Assembly (NCBI GenBank): GCA_031292305.1
Contig: JARLHJ010000045.1
Coordinates: forward strand, 1-64,000
Reading direction: 5' to 3'
Origin: Candidatus Babeliales bacterium
Lineage (GTDB): Bacteria > Babelota > Babeliae > Babelales > JABDEC01
DNA length: 64,000 nt
Below are positions 51,709-60,917 of this stretch, one piece after another. Below the pieces are notes generated by a model. The model did no database searches, had not been told where the DNA came from, and saw only the letters and a list, made by a program, of their open reading frames with translations. Made by a program: the position numbers and the translations under genes. The first letter of the stretch is position 1; each line of letters starts with the position of its first letter.

Positions 51709-51716
51709 AACAACGG
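51698..51716 (+). promoter_or_regulatory. hairpin over the stop codon before the second HAD gene
   Basis: CCGTTGT (51698-51704) and ACAACGG (51710-51716) pair perfectly around TTAAA, which includes the carotenoid-oxygenase-like stop codon. No T-run follows; AAAGGA for the next gene comes right after. It may be an RNA-processing or translation-tuning element within the operon. Confidence 0.4.
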
Positions 51717-51731
51717 TAAAGGATTTTAAAT

Positions 51732-52208
51732 ATGACAACTAAGAATATTATTTTTGATTTGGGAAATGTTCTATTTGATTATGATTATATAGATTTGCGC
51801 CAAGCGCATACTTTCCCTGAAATTAATCCTTTTAAACCTATTTCACATGGGTTTGATATATTAAAAAATTGTCTTAATCAACTGGATGCAAATGGTGATA
51901 GGGCTTATAAGATTTATGTTCTTTCTAACTGGAGCAAAGTTTCTTATTCTCTTCTTGAACGTCATCATCCTGAAACTTTAAATCTTTTTGACGGTATTGT
52001 AACATCTGGTGAAGTTGGAGTTAAAAAACCTGATAGAAGAATTTATGAACATTTATTAGCTAAATACAGCTTAAATCCTGAAGATTGCATTTTTATAGAC
52101 GATCAAATAGAGAATATAGAAATGGCTGAACGTCTTGGTATAACAGGCATTTTATGTAATGAATTTAGCCGTGTTGAATATCATTTAAAACGGCTTAAAA
52201 TTTATTAG
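51732..52208 (+). CDS. small cytosolic HAD-like hydrolase
   Basis: The 158-residue product is a compact HAD protein: I-I-F-D-L-G-N-V-L-F-D-Y-D (Asp9), V-L-S-N-W-S, V-K-K-P-D-R-R and F-I-D-D-Q-I-E-N-I. The usual helical cap is nearly absent, unlike the larger HAD protein two genes upstream, to which its C-terminal half is related. It has no signal peptide. The substrate is unknown. AAAGGA precedes the ATG. Confidence 0.85.
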   Translation: MTTKNIIFDLGNVLFDYDYIDLRQAHTFPEINPFKPISHGFDILKNCLNQLDANGDRAYKIYVLSNWSKVSYSLLERHHPETLNLFDGIVTSGEVGVKKPDRRIYEHLLAKYSLNPEDCIFIDDQIENIEMAERLGITGILCNEFSRVEYHLKRLKIY

Positions 52209-52229
52209 TAATAACGCATAAATATTAAA

Positions 52230-53978
52230 CTATTTTATTGGATTTAATGTTAATACCTGAGTTTTTTTAACAGGTGTTGATACTATTGGCTTTTTTACAG
52301 GTACTAATGTTAAAACTTGTAGGTTAACGGCAGCCAATTTAGCTTTTGATGCAATAACGTTCGCCTTTATTTTACTTGTAGTATCATTTATTTGTTTTAT
52401 TGCCGCAGGTGTTTTTGCATTACTTAAAGTAATTTTTGCCTCTGCTAATTTAGGAGCAGCAGCTTTAATAACTTGTGCAGTAGTCGATATTGCTTGTTTT
52501 AATGGAGCAGCCTGTTCTGTGGGTAAATTTGCCAAAGTTTTTGTAGCAGCTGCAATTACATTTTGAGTATTAGTGGTAACGGTTTTAGCGGCTTCAATAT
52601 TTGATGCAACTACCGGTGGTGTTGGGGCTAGGCAATTACCCATAGAATCTAAAGTATCACCTGATGCACAACATTGATTAGCACCTTTAAGTGCAATTTG
52701 ACCATTAGTACATTGCAGACAAGCATTATCATTTAAAATGAATCCTGTATTACATGCAGAACATGTAGTTCCGTTCTGTGAAGAACAATTTGCTATTGGC
52801 GTAGCATTACAAGCGTTGCCACTTAAAGTATATCCTGTATTACATGTAGAACATGTAGTTCCGTTCTGTGAAGAACAATTTGCTATTGGTGTAGCAGTAC
52901 AAGCATTGCCATTTAGTGTATATGCTGTATTGCATGCAGAACATGTAGTTCCATTCTGTGAAGAACAATTTGCAAGTGGTGTAGCAGTACAAACATTGCC
53001 ATTTAAACTATAGCCTGTATTACATGCAGAACATGTAGTTCCATTCTGTGAAAAACAATTTGTTATTGGTTTTGCAGTACAAACATTGCCAACTAATTGC
53101 TGACCTGTTGGACATGTAATCGCCTCGCAATATAAACCATCGTTAGTTGTCTGACCCTTAGGACATGGCTGACATGCAGTCATAGATGTCGTTGTATCAA
53201 AAAATACCGTTTGACCAATAGCTAAACAACTTGTTGGTCTTGCTCGACAACCAAAACCGGCAATTAGCATTTGTCCCGGGGGGCATGTACAAGACCCATC
53301 ATTATTAGCTGGTAGTCCAGTATCTACACATTTACAAGTCATATCAAATGCGGCATCTCCAGTAGACGACTTACTTGCTGTAATTACAGTGGAACTAGGA
53401 CATGGAGCTTCGTTACCACATCCGAACCATGGGCTTTGATTGATTTGCTGCCCGTTTATTATCCCTGGAACTGGAACCGATAACGTTAAATCATAAGGAG
53501 TTCTTGGCACATTTGGAAATCCACCACAAGCACCAGATGAATATGCAGCCAATGATGCTGTTCCTATAAAGCTCCCGTTACTATCATAAACTTGGTTTAT
53601 AATTGGTGCTGGAGTTTGAGTGATTGTACATACATTATTATACGCCTCCAGTGAACAATTTGATATAGTAAAAGTCGTATCTATATTTGGTACGAGATAT
53701 CTTTTAATCTTAGTCTCCGTGCCCATTTGCATTTCAATCTGTGTGCCATAATCCAATTGCATTACAGTTGACATATTAGCATTAAGATTTAGCTTAGTAG
53801 GAGGTCCTGTTTGGTTGTATTTAGATATAGTTATATATGGCCCATTAAAAATTGGTCCATTAACAACCTTTAAACTGCCATCTACAATGAACGTAACATT
53901 AACACTAAAAATCTTGCTACTATTCGATACGAATAAACAAAGCAATAAAAAAACTATATTTCTATTTAAATTTTTCAT
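52230..53978 (-). CDS. secreted Cys-rich repeat protein (4 repeats), paralog 1
   Basis: I choose the ATG at 53978 because AGAAGGA lies 7 nt upstream and a signal peptide follows at once (K-N-L-N-R-N-I-V-F-L-L-L-C-L-F-V). The product has about 582 residues. A strand-rich N-terminal part and C-P-P-G-Q-like Cys motifs lead to four 30-residue repeats of the form N-C-S-S-Q-N-G-T-T-C-S-A-C-N-T-G-Y-x-L-x. A 130-residue Ala/Thr/Lys-rich helical C-terminal domain follows, almost the same as in the neighbouring paralog. The repeats resemble the Cys-rich modules of eukaryotic surface proteins (for example in ciliates and diplomonads). An adhesin or surface role is inferred. Confidence 0.85.
   Translation of the reverse strand: MKNLNRNIVFLLLCLFVSNSSKIFSVNVTFIVDGSLKVVNGPIFNGPYITISKYNQTGPPTKLNLNANMSTVMQLDYGTQIEMQMGTETKIKRYLVPNIDTTFTISNCSLEAYNNVCTITQTPAPIINQVYDSNGSFIGTASLAAYSSGACGGFPNVPRTPYDLTLSVPVPGIINGQQINQSPWFGCGNEAPCPSSTVITASKSSTGDAAFDMTCKCVDTGLPANNDGSCTCPPGQMLIAGFGCRARPTSCLAIGQTVFFDTTTSMTACQPCPKGQTTNDGLYCEAITCPTGQQLVGNVCTAKPITNCFSQNGTTCSACNTGYSLNGNVCTATPLANCSSQNGTTCSACNTAYTLNGNACTATPIANCSSQNGTTCSTCNTGYTLSGNACNATPIANCSSQNGTTCSACNTGFILNDNACLQCTNGQIALKGANQCCASGDTLDSMGNCLAPTPPVVASNIEAAKTVTTNTQNVIAAATKTLANLPTEQAAPLKQAISTTAQVIKAAAPKLAEAKITLSNAKTPAAIKQINDTTSKIKANVIASKAKLAAVNLQVLTLVPVKKPIVSTPVKKTQVLTLNPIK
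52719..53060 (-). repeat. 90-bp coding tandem repeat, 4 units
   Basis: Units begin at codons ending at 53060, 52970, 52880 and 52790, exactly 90 bp apart, and encode a 30-residue Cys-rich module with four cysteines. The last unit is shortened to 24 residues. Confidence 0.9.
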
Positions 53979-54053
53979 TAATAATCCTTCTAATAATTTT
54001 TTCATATTCACAAACATCTTTTATTTCGAACCTATCCAATAAATAAGATTAAA

Positions 54054-55808
54054 CTATTTCTTCGGTTTTATTGCTTTAGTTATGGCTACAGGTTTTAAAA
54101 CCTTCATAACAGGCTTTACTATTGGCTTTTTTACAGGTATTAATGTTAAAACTTTTAAGTGAACAGCAGCCAATTTAGCTTTTGATGCAATAACATTAGC
54201 CTTTATTTTACTAGCAGTGTTATTCACTTTCTTTACTGCTGCTGGTGTTTTGGCTTTACTTAAAGCAATTTTTGCCTCTGCTAATTTAGGTGCAGCAGCT
54301 TTAATAACTTGTGTAGTTGTTGATATTGCTTGTTTTAATGGTGCAGCCTGTTCTGCGGGTAAATTTGCTAAAGTTTTTGTAGCAGCTGTAATTACTTTTT
54401 GAGTATTAGTGGTAACTGTTTTAGCGGATTCAATATTTGATGCAACTACAGGTGGTGTTGGGGCTACGCATTCACCCAGAGAATCTATAGTATCGCCTGC
54501 TGCACAACATTGATTAGCACCTTTAAGTGCAATTTGACCATTAGTACATTCCTCACAACTATTATCATTTAAAATGTATCCCGCGTCACATGCTGAACAT
54601 GTAGTCTTGTTTTGTGTAAAACAATTTAATATTGGTGTAGGGCTACAAACATTGCCACTTAAAGTATATCCTGTGTTACATTCAGAACAAGTAGTTTCAT
54701 TCTGTGAAGAACAATTTGGTATTGGTGTAGCAGTACAAACATTTCCACTTAAACTATATCCTGTATTACATGCAGAACATGTAGCACCAATCTGTGAAGA
54801 ACAATTTGATATTGGTATAGCAGTACACGCATTCCCATTTAAACTATATCCTGAATTACATGCAGAACATGTCGTGCCATTCTGATTAGAACAATTTGAT
54901 ATTGGTGTAGCAGTACAAACATTGCCACTTAAACTGTATCCTGTATTACATGCAGCACATGTAGTACCATTCTGATTAGAACAATTTAATATTGGTGTAG
55001 CAGTACAAACATTGCCACTTAAACTATATCCTGTATTACACGCAGAACATGTAGTACCATTCTGCGAAGAACAATTTTGTATTGGTGTTGCAGTACACGC
55101 ATTACCATTTAAACTGTATCCTGTGTTACATGCAGCACACGTAGTACCATTCTGATTAGAACAATTTAATATTGGTGTAGCATTACACGCATTGCCATTT
55201 AAAGTATATCCTGTATTACATGCAGAACACGTAGTTTCACTCTGTGAAGAACAGTTTGATATTGGTGTAGCAGTACACGCATTGCCACTTAAACTATATC
55301 CTGTGTTACATGCAGAACATGTAGCTCCATTCTGAGAAGAACAATTTGGTATTGGTGTTTGACATGTAGAGCCACTTAATATTTTACCTTGAGCTGCACA
55401 ACTTGCGTCTGTTTCTTGGCATTTTAAACCGTCACTAGTTGCTTGCGCGCCTGGGCATGCCTGACACGTTGTACCAACTAATATTTTCCCATCGGCTAAG
55501 CAACTTGAAGCTGTTGGCGGATAACAACTAATCTTAAGTTGGTTACTATTCCAAACTGGGTATGAAATTTGAATAGCAGTTGGACAAGTTGCTGATGTTG
55601 GCGAACATGGGCCACCGTTATTACTTCCGTTAAAAAACCCATTGGTAGTCTGAATGCTATAAGATTTTCCAGAAGGACAAAATTGAGTACTCCCAACTGT
55701 TGCTGTTCCGATATTATTTCCATTGATATCATAAACAGGAATTGCGTTTATGTTCGTTAAAACAAAAAAAATACTAAATATTAAAATTATTCGATTTTTT
55801 ATTTTCAC
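54054..55808 (-). CDS. secreted Cys-rich repeat protein (9 repeats), paralog 2
   Basis: The gene starts with GTG at 55808 behind AAGGAG and encodes a 584-residue product with a signal peptide (6-22). A shorter N-terminal part than in paralog 1 leads to nine 30-residue Cys-rich repeats, then the same helical C-terminal domain (T-V-T-T-N-T-Q-K-V-I through S-K-A-K-L-A-A-V) and a Lys/Pro/Val-rich basic tail. The near identity of the C-terminal halves against divergent N-termini points to duplication with recent sequence exchange. The 75-nt gap before paralog 1 suggests a common transcript. Confidence 0.87.
   Translation of the reverse strand: MKIKNRIILIFSIFFVLTNINAIPVYDINGNNIGTATVGSTQFCPSGKSYSIQTTNGFFNGSNNGGPCSPTSATCPTAIQISYPVWNSNQLKISCYPPTASSCLADGKILVGTTCQACPGAQATSDGLKCQETDASCAAQGKILSGSTCQTPIPNCSSQNGATCSACNTGYSLSGNACTATPISNCSSQSETTCSACNTGYTLNGNACNATPILNCSNQNGTTCAACNTGYSLNGNACTATPIQNCSSQNGTTCSACNTGYSLSGNVCTATPILNCSNQNGTTCAACNTGYSLSGNVCTATPISNCSNQNGTTCSACNSGYSLNGNACTAIPISNCSSQIGATCSACNTGYSLSGNVCTATPIPNCSSQNETTCSECNTGYTLSGNVCSPTPILNCFTQNKTTCSACDAGYILNDNSCEECTNGQIALKGANQCCAAGDTIDSLGECVAPTPPVVASNIESAKTVTTNTQKVITAATKTLANLPAEQAAPLKQAISTTTQVIKAAAPKLAEAKIALSKAKTPAAVKKVNNTASKIKANVIASKAKLAAVHLKVLTLIPVKKPIVKPVMKVLKPVAITKAIKPKK
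54555..55346 (-). repeat. 90-bp coding tandem repeat, 9 units
   Basis: Unit starts run from 55346 down to 54626 in exact 90-bp steps. Units differ mainly at a few positions (S-S-Q or S-N-Q, S-A-C or A-A-C), showing ongoing homogenisation. The copy number (9 versus 4 in the neighbour) suggests expansion and contraction. Confidence 0.9.
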
Positions 55809-56128
55809 TTTTTCTCCTTAAAATCATAAATATTACATATAAGCATAAAAACCCATTAAGTTAATTTTATTAATATTGACCCTTTTTGGGATATATTATT
55901 TCTAATTGTAATATATGACATTGTTAAATTGCTAGAATTTAGTGATTTTTCTAATTTTTATTCTGTAAAGTCAGCAATGTAACCTAGCAATAATTGGGAA
56001 AAATTTTGAAAATATGGATAAAATTGCCCATTTTTAAGCATATAAATCTAATTATAGTTTTTAAAGAGTTGAATTTGTTACAATAATTAAAATAGATAGT
56101 TGTTCAATTTTTCATAAAAGAGGTTCTA
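55809..56128. other. 320-base intergenic region, mostly featureless
   Basis: This gap between divergent genes is very AT-rich. It holds the AAGGAG site of the repeat gene (55815-55820) and the GAGG site of the small gene at 56129. I see no open frame, RNA gene or strong hairpin; both promoters must lie here but no box pair is convincing. Confidence 0.6.
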
Positions 56129-56437
56129 ATGCAGTTTTCTAAATATATATTATTAATATTACTGCAGATATCATATATAGGTTTTGAATTAGCAGATGAT
56201 GCTCCTAAAAAGGGTGGCACACTAGGCCTTAGTATTAAAGGTGGCGTAATAACAATTGCGGGCAGTAGTTCGCCTGTATCGCCAACTGACAATGTACAAG
56301 CATTAGCTACCATACCTGAACCACCGTCAACAGCACCGGCAGCAGACCAATCAGCTGCACCTGCAGCAGATCAACCTGCGACTGAATCTTCACCTGATCA
56401 AAGTTTATCCACAGATCAACCCGTACCTGCTGAATAA
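56129..56437 (+). CDS. small secreted Ala/Pro/Asp-rich protein
   Basis: The 102-residue product has a signal peptide (1-21), a short Gly-rich part and a low-complexity tail with repeated P-A-A-D-Q and S-P-D-Q units. Such tails are often unstructured and may span the envelope or bind partners. AGAGG precedes the ATG. It is followed by the FAD oxidoreductase gene after 2 nt, so the two are probably coupled. Confidence 0.7.
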   Translation: MQFSKYILLILLQISYIGFELADDAPKKGGTLGLSIKGGVITIAGSSSPVSPTDNVQALATIPEPPSTAPAADQSAAPAADQPATESSPDQSLSTDQPVPAE

Positions 56438-56439
56438 TT

Positions 56440-57711
56440 ATGAATAAAAAAAATATAAAAGTCGCAATAATAGGTGGAGGAGCTTCTGGGCTCAGCACTG
56501 CGTGGTTATTAGAAAAAGATTATGACGTTACACTATTTGAAGAACGTGATGTTCTAGGCGGTCATGCAAGAACTCAGCAAATACAAATCGGGGATAAATT
56601 AATACCCATAGATACAGGGTTTGAATTTTTCTCACCGAGAATGTTTGTACATTTTGATGCATTATTAAAATATTTAAAAGTGCCACTGGCTGAGCATCCA
56701 CTTACTTATACATTTCACCGCTTAGATAAAGAAGATGTTTTAAGCTTACCGCCATTTCATAATGGTATGGTATATTGGAAATCTCTAACACCCAAAAATA
56801 TTAGCAGGATGTTACAGTTTTTATATTTCATAAATAGAGGCAAACAAGTTATAGAAAGTGAAAACTTAGATATTACCCTAGAGCAATTTGCAGATAGCTT
56901 ATATTTAACAAAAAGCTTTAAAAACGAATTTTTATACCCACTTTTAGTAGCAGGCTGGGGACAGAATATTAATGATTTTAAAAAATCTTCAGCTTATGAT
57001 ATTTTGTATTGGTCTGTTAAAAATAATTTTAGCGCGTTTAAATCTTTGCAATGGACAGAGGTTGTGGGTGGTGTAAAAGTTTATATTGATGCACTCGCTG
57101 CACAACTGACAGAGACTAAAATTAATTTATCTAGCAAAGTAATTAGCTTAAAGCCCATAGAAAACCAATACGAGTTAATATTGCAAAATGGTGAAAAACA
57201 AATATTTGATTATATTATATTTTCTACATCAGCAGGCATAACAGCAGATATTTTGCAAGATGTTGCAAGCTCGCAATATATCAGATCAAAGTTAAGTGAA
57301 ATAGAATATTTTAAAACCACAATTGCAGTGCATTCTGATACTTCTTTAATGCCTAAAGATAAAGCTTACTGGTCTATGGCAAATGTAAGATATGATGGCG
57401 TACATAGTCAACTTACAATTTACAAAGAGTGGAAAAGCCCAGAAGTGCCAATATTTAGAAGTTGGGTTACTTATGACAAAAATTTACCTAAGAATTTGTA
57501 TGCAATTGAAGAATATTTGCATGGCAAAATAAGCCCAAAAACTTTTACATTAAAAGCAGATATAGAAAAAGTCCAAGGCAATAATAATATTTGGTATGCT
57601 GGCGTTCACACTTGCGGTGTTGATTCGCATGACACTGCAATACTTTCTGCTATTAAAATTGCCCAAAAATTAGCACCAGATTCTGAAAGACTTAAAGTTT
57701 TTAATCTTTAA
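56440..57711 (+). CDS. FAD-dependent oxidoreductase of the amine-oxidase-like (COG2907) group
   Basis: The 423-residue protein begins with a Rossmann FAD motif (V-A-I-I-G-G-G-A-S-G-L-S-T-A-W at 8-22), then F-E-E-R-D-V-L-G-G-H-A-R-T and D-T-G-F-E-F-F, which are typical of the predicted NAD/FAD-binding amine-oxidase-like family. Homologs often sit with cyclopropane fatty acid synthase genes; none is seen here. A C-terminal W-Y-A-G-V-H-T-C-G completes the FAD domain. It may act on lipids or carotenoid-like substrates. Its last 11 bases overlap rluB tail to tail. Confidence 0.85.
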   Translation: MNKKNIKVAIIGGGASGLSTAWLLEKDYDVTLFEERDVLGGHARTQQIQIGDKLIPIDTGFEFFSPRMFVHFDALLKYLKVPLAEHPLTYTFHRLDKEDVLSLPPFHNGMVYWKSLTPKNISRMLQFLYFINRGKQVIESENLDITLEQFADSLYLTKSFKNEFLYPLLVAGWGQNINDFKKSSAYDILYWSVKNNFSAFKSLQWTEVVGGVKVYIDALAAQLTETKINLSSKVISLKPIENQYELILQNGEKQIFDYIIFSTSAGITADILQDVASSQYIRSKLSEIEYFKTTIAVHSDTSLMPKDKAYWSMANVRYDGVHSQLTIYKEWKSPEVPIFRSWVTYDKNLPKNLYAIEEYLHGKISPKTFTLKADIEKVQGNNNIWYAGVHTCGVDSHDTAILSAIKIAQKLAPDSERLKVFNL

Positions 57712-58507
57712 TTTCTTTTTTTTCTACTTTTCTAGCAGGAACAGGAGCTTTTTTAGATTCTTTTTTAAACATTTTTAGTTCTTCAACTTCAGCGTCAGTT
57801 AAATGTCTCCAAGATCCAGTTTCTAATTTCTTTTTGGTAATGCCAGCAAATTCAATTCTATCTAAAGCAACAACTTTATAACCTAAATGCTTAAACATAC
57901 GTTTAATGATTCTGTTCTTGCCACCATGGATATCTACAATAACCATTTTTCCGGCTTTATCACCAGTTAATGTGACTTTATCAAACCAAGATTTTCCATC
58001 TTCTAAATAAACACCTTTTTTTAATTTATTAGTGTCATCAATATGTAAAGGCTTATCAAGGACCACATAATATTTTTTGGTAATATTATTTTTAGGATGA
58101 GCTAATCTTTGTGATAGGTAGCCATCATTTGTAATTAATAATACGCCTGTAGTATCTCTGTCTAATCTGCCGACGGGGTATAAGCGTTCTTTTCCAAGGC
58201 CTTTACCTTTAATTAAATCTAAAACTGTTTTGCGTTCCATTTCATCAGCTGTAGTGGTAACATAACCTTTAGGTTTATTTAGTAAAAGATAAACATGCTT
58301 TTCAGGTCTATATATTTTATCTTGGTATTTAACCTTGTCATGTTGTTGAACCCTATAACCAGGTTCTGTGACTATTTCACCATTCACATAAATTTTGCCG
58401 TTTTTGATTAGTTCAACAGCTGCTCTACGTGAGCAAAGTCCGGCACGTGCCAGAAAGGCATTTAATGGCGTGCCAGGTTCATCGTGATATATTTGTTCTT
58501 TTTCCAT
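57701..58507 (-). CDS. rluB: 23S/16S rRNA pseudouridine synthase (RluB/RsuA family)
   Basis: The 268-residue protein has an N-terminal S4 domain (L-N-A-F-L-A-R-A-G-L-C-S-R-R-A-A) and the RsuA/RluB catalytic motif G-R-L-D-R-D-T-T-G-V-L-L, whose Asp attacks uridine. The C-terminal tail is Lys/Glu-rich. RluB modifies U2605 in 23S rRNA; the exact site here cannot be read. AGGGGC precedes the ATG. Confidence 0.92.
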   Translation of the reverse strand: MEKEQIYHDEPGTPLNAFLARAGLCSRRAAVELIKNGKIYVNGEIVTEPGYRVQQHDKVKYQDKIYRPEKHVYLLLNKPKGYVTTTADEMERKTVLDLIKGKGLGKERLYPVGRLDRDTTGVLLITNDGYLSQRLAHPKNNITKKYYVVLDKPLHIDDTNKLKKGVYLEDGKSWFDKVTLTGDKAGKMVIVDIHGGKNRIIKRMFKHLGYKVVALDRIEFAGITKKKLETGSWRHLTDAEVEELKMFKKESKKAPVPARKVEKKEIKD

Positions 58508-58592
58508 TTTATTGCCCCTATGAATTTTTCAAAATATTTCTAAAATTAGTATACCCCATTCTTTAATTTTAACTTATTTATAGGGAATTAAA

Positions 58593-59117
58593 ATGATTAT
58601 TTCAGGAAAAGAGATAAAAAGGAACTTAGGAAGCAATTTAATAATTGAGCCATTTAACGAAAAGCAGCTAGGGCCCAACAGTTACAACCTCCGATTGCAT
58701 AATGAACTTTTAATTTATGATAACTATACTTTGGACATGAAACACCCAAATACTGCCCATAAAGTCATAATTCCGCAAGAAGGGCTACTTTTAAGGCCAA
58801 ATACTCTTTATTTGGGAAGAACGGTAGAATATACTGAAACTGACTCTTATGTACCTATGCTAGAAGGTAGATCTTCAATTGGCAGACTAGGGCTTTTTGT
58901 ACATATCACAGCTGGCTTTGGTGATGTTGGCTTTAAAGGATTTTGGACTTTAGAGATATTTTGTGTGCAGCCTGTTAAAATTTATCCTGGAATAGAAATA
59001 TGCCAGATATTTTATCACACAATAGAAGGTGAATATACTAGATATACAAGTAATAAATACCAAAATAATATAGGGATTCAGCCTAGTTTGCTTTATAAAG
59101 ATTTTGAAACTTTATAG
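58593..59117 (+). CDS. dcd: dCTP deaminase
   Basis: dCTP deaminase makes dUTP for thymidylate synthesis. The 174-residue product has S-Y-N-L-R-L, E-G-R-S-S-I-G-R-L-G-L, T-A-G-F-G-D-V-G-F-K-G-F-W-T-L-E (with the catalytic Glu) and I-Y-P-G-I-E-I-C-Q. The length is a little short but the trimeric fold motifs are complete. AGGGA precedes the ATG. Confidence 0.93.
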   Translation: MIISGKEIKRNLGSNLIIEPFNEKQLGPNSYNLRLHNELLIYDNYTLDMKHPNTAHKVIIPQEGLLLRPNTLYLGRTVEYTETDSYVPMLEGRSSIGRLGLFVHITAGFGDVGFKGFWTLEIFCVQPVKIYPGIEICQIFYHTIEGEYTRYTSNKYQNNIGIQPSLLYKDFETL

Positions 59118-59145
59118 AAATACATTAATACATAAAGGTAATACA

Positions 59146-60063
59146 ATGAATAAAAGAACAATGTTAAAGTTTCTATTTGTTTTTGTAATTTTAAATAATT
59201 ATCAAATTAGTTATTCCAGTGAATGTCCAAATGTAATAGCTGTTAAGAAAAATAAATATTTATATGATTTTATCTTAAATCAAGATGGGACTCCGACACA
59301 AGCTTTATTAGATATTCTAGAAGCTACTAAAGTAGAGCACAATGGAACACTTTCAAATATTGTGAAATTAACACAAGAAAAATGGATCCGTAAACCGTCT
59401 ACAGAAAGATGGCAAATGGAAGAAATTGATGGCTTAGATAAAAATGCAATGTTAGAGAAATTGAACAAAATAAATTCGGTCAAAGAAGTGGCTCCTCAAG
59501 AAGAGCACTATGACTACGTATTACTCCTTGGCGCAGCTGCACCAAGAGTAAAATCTAGATTAGACTATCTGTTAGAATTATGGAACGAAGGCATAAGTTT
59601 TGATAAAGTTGTGCTTTTGGGTAGTGATCGAGTATTAGATTCCAAAATAGAAAGCGAAGAAATTATTTTAGAATTATGCCCAAATACTAATAATAGAAAG
59701 TTGCCTAAAAATGAAATTGAATTATTAAACTACATGTATAGTAACTTACCTGAAGATTTTAAGAAATCTGTTCAGTTAGAGCTAGTAGAGTCTAAAGGAA
59801 CAAAAAATGCTGATGGAACAGTTAAACGAGCAACTACAGGGGATACGATTATTGATTGGTTAAAAAATTCCCCAGTAGAAGGTTCTTGTTTAGCTATTTC
59901 CAACGCACCATTTACTGGTTATCAAGATTCAGTTTTAAGAACATTCTTACCAAAAGAATTTTCTTTAGAAACAGCTGGGCATAAAGCTGGAGAAATTACA
60001 GTTGCAGTCTATTTAGATAATCTGGCAAGATGGTTATACCAAGAACAGATCAGAAGAAAATAA
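59146..60063 (+). CDS. DUF218/YdcF-like protein with signal peptide
   Basis: I choose the ATG at 59146 (AAAGG upstream) because it gives a signal peptide (L-K-F-L-F-V-F-V-I-L-N-N-Y-Q-I-S-Y-S). The 305-residue product is the secreted paralog of 1091-1840, sharing Y-D-Y-V-L-L-L-G, K-V-V-L-L-G-S-D-R, D-G-T-V-K-R-A-T-T-G-D-T and S-C-L-A-I-S-N-A-P. DUF218 proteins are linked in other bacteria to envelope or vancomycin-related phenotypes. A terminator follows. Confidence 0.75.
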   Translation: MNKRTMLKFLFVFVILNNYQISYSSECPNVIAVKKNKYLYDFILNQDGTPTQALLDILEATKVEHNGTLSNIVKLTQEKWIRKPSTERWQMEEIDGLDKNAMLEKLNKINSVKEVAPQEEHYDYVLLLGAAAPRVKSRLDYLLELWNEGISFDKVVLLGSDRVLDSKIESEEIILELCPNTNNRKLPKNEIELLNYMYSNLPEDFKKSVQLELVESKGTKNADGTVKRATTGDTIIDWLKNSPVEGSCLAISNAPFTGYQDSVLRTFLPKEFSLETAGHKAGEITVAVYLDNLARWLYQEQIRRK

Positions 60064-60079
60064 AACTAAAATAAAAGTA

Positions 60080-60112
60080 AAAAACCTCATAGTAAAATAT
60101 GGGGTTTTTTTA
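60080..60112 (+). terminator. intrinsic terminator after the secreted DUF218-like gene
   Basis: AAAACCTCATA (60081-60091) and TATGGGGTTTT (60098-60108) pair with one T-G wobble around a 6-nt loop and end in TTTTTTT. Confidence 0.8.
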
Positions 60113-60180
60113 TTTATTAAAAGACTAAATTTATTATGCTATACTATAAACAATAACATATAAAATTACTTAGGAACAAC

Positions 60181-60909
60181 ATGGAAAAACAACAAGGCAT
60201 GGAATTAGTATTTGGAATTCATCCAATTATTGAATTGCTAAATGCAAAACGCAGAAAAATTTATACAATCTACACAACTAAACCTGAGCCAAAAGCTTGG
60301 CCTAAGATTCTAAAGCTTTTGCCAAAGTACACAAAAATTGAATTTATATCAAAAGAAAAGCTTAGTAAATTAGCAGATTCTACAGACCACCAAGGTGTTG
60401 TCGCATTAGCGAGCCCATTTATAATAAGAAAAAAATTCTTTAATCCAGAAAAAGAAAAATTTTTATTAATGTTAGATAGTATACAAGACCCTCGTAATTT
60501 AGGTGCAATTTTACGTTCAGCGCACTGCACTGGCGTAAATGGTGTTATTGTGACAGAACGTAATTCTACATTTTTAACACCTACAGCAATAAAATCTTCT
60601 GCTGGTTTAGTTGAGCATTTAGAAATTTATTTTGCGCCAAATGCCAAGTCAGCTGTAGATGAACTTAAAAAAGCTGGATATACAATTTATGTTTCTAATT
60701 TAGAAAATAGCAAGAGTGCATTAGATGTAGATTTTACTTTGCCTTGTTGTGTTATTATAGGCAATGAAGGTGAAGGCGTATCACCTAGTATCTTAAAATC
60801 TGGCCAAAGTATTAAACTACCACAAGTAACAGCTGACATTTCTTATAATGCTTCAGTTGCTGCTGGAATTTTATTATTCTTGATTTCGACAAAAAACAAA
60901 ATTATTTAG
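60181..60909 (+). CDS. rlmB: 23S rRNA 2-O-ribose methyltransferase (TrmH/SpoU family)
   Basis: The 242-residue protein has an N-terminal L30e-like substrate domain (G-I-H-P-I-I-E-L-L) and a SPOUT knot domain: L-D-S-I-Q-D-P-R-N-L-G-A-I-L-R-S-A, I-G-N-E-G-E-G-V-S and L-P-Q-V-T-A-D-I-S-Y-N-A-S-V-A. RlmB methylates G2251 of 23S rRNA using SAM. AGGA precedes the ATG. Confidence 0.92.
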   Translation: MEKQQGMELVFGIHPIIELLNAKRRKIYTIYTTKPEPKAWPKILKLLPKYTKIEFISKEKLSKLADSTDHQGVVALASPFIIRKKFFNPEKEKFLLMLDSIQDPRNLGAILRSAHCTGVNGVIVTERNSTFLTPTAIKSSAGLVEHLEIYFAPNAKSAVDELKKAGYTIYVSNLENSKSALDVDFTLPCCVIIGNEGEGVSPSILKSGQSIKLPQVTADISYNASVAAGILLFLISTKNKII

Positions 60910-60917
60910 GTAAATTT

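Noticed and set aside
52738-53013. Plus-strand open frame inside the 4-unit repeat
   Set aside because: It is a by-product of the periodic 90-bp sequence on the other strand; the minus-strand gene has a signal peptide and full context.
54574-54885. Plus-strand open frame inside the 9-unit repeat
   Set aside because: Same periodicity artefact, opposite a convincing secreted repeat protein.
52719-55346. Regular repeats considered as a CRISPR array
   Set aside because: The 90-bp units have no repeat-spacer structure, encode a Cys-rich module in frame, and no cas genes are present.
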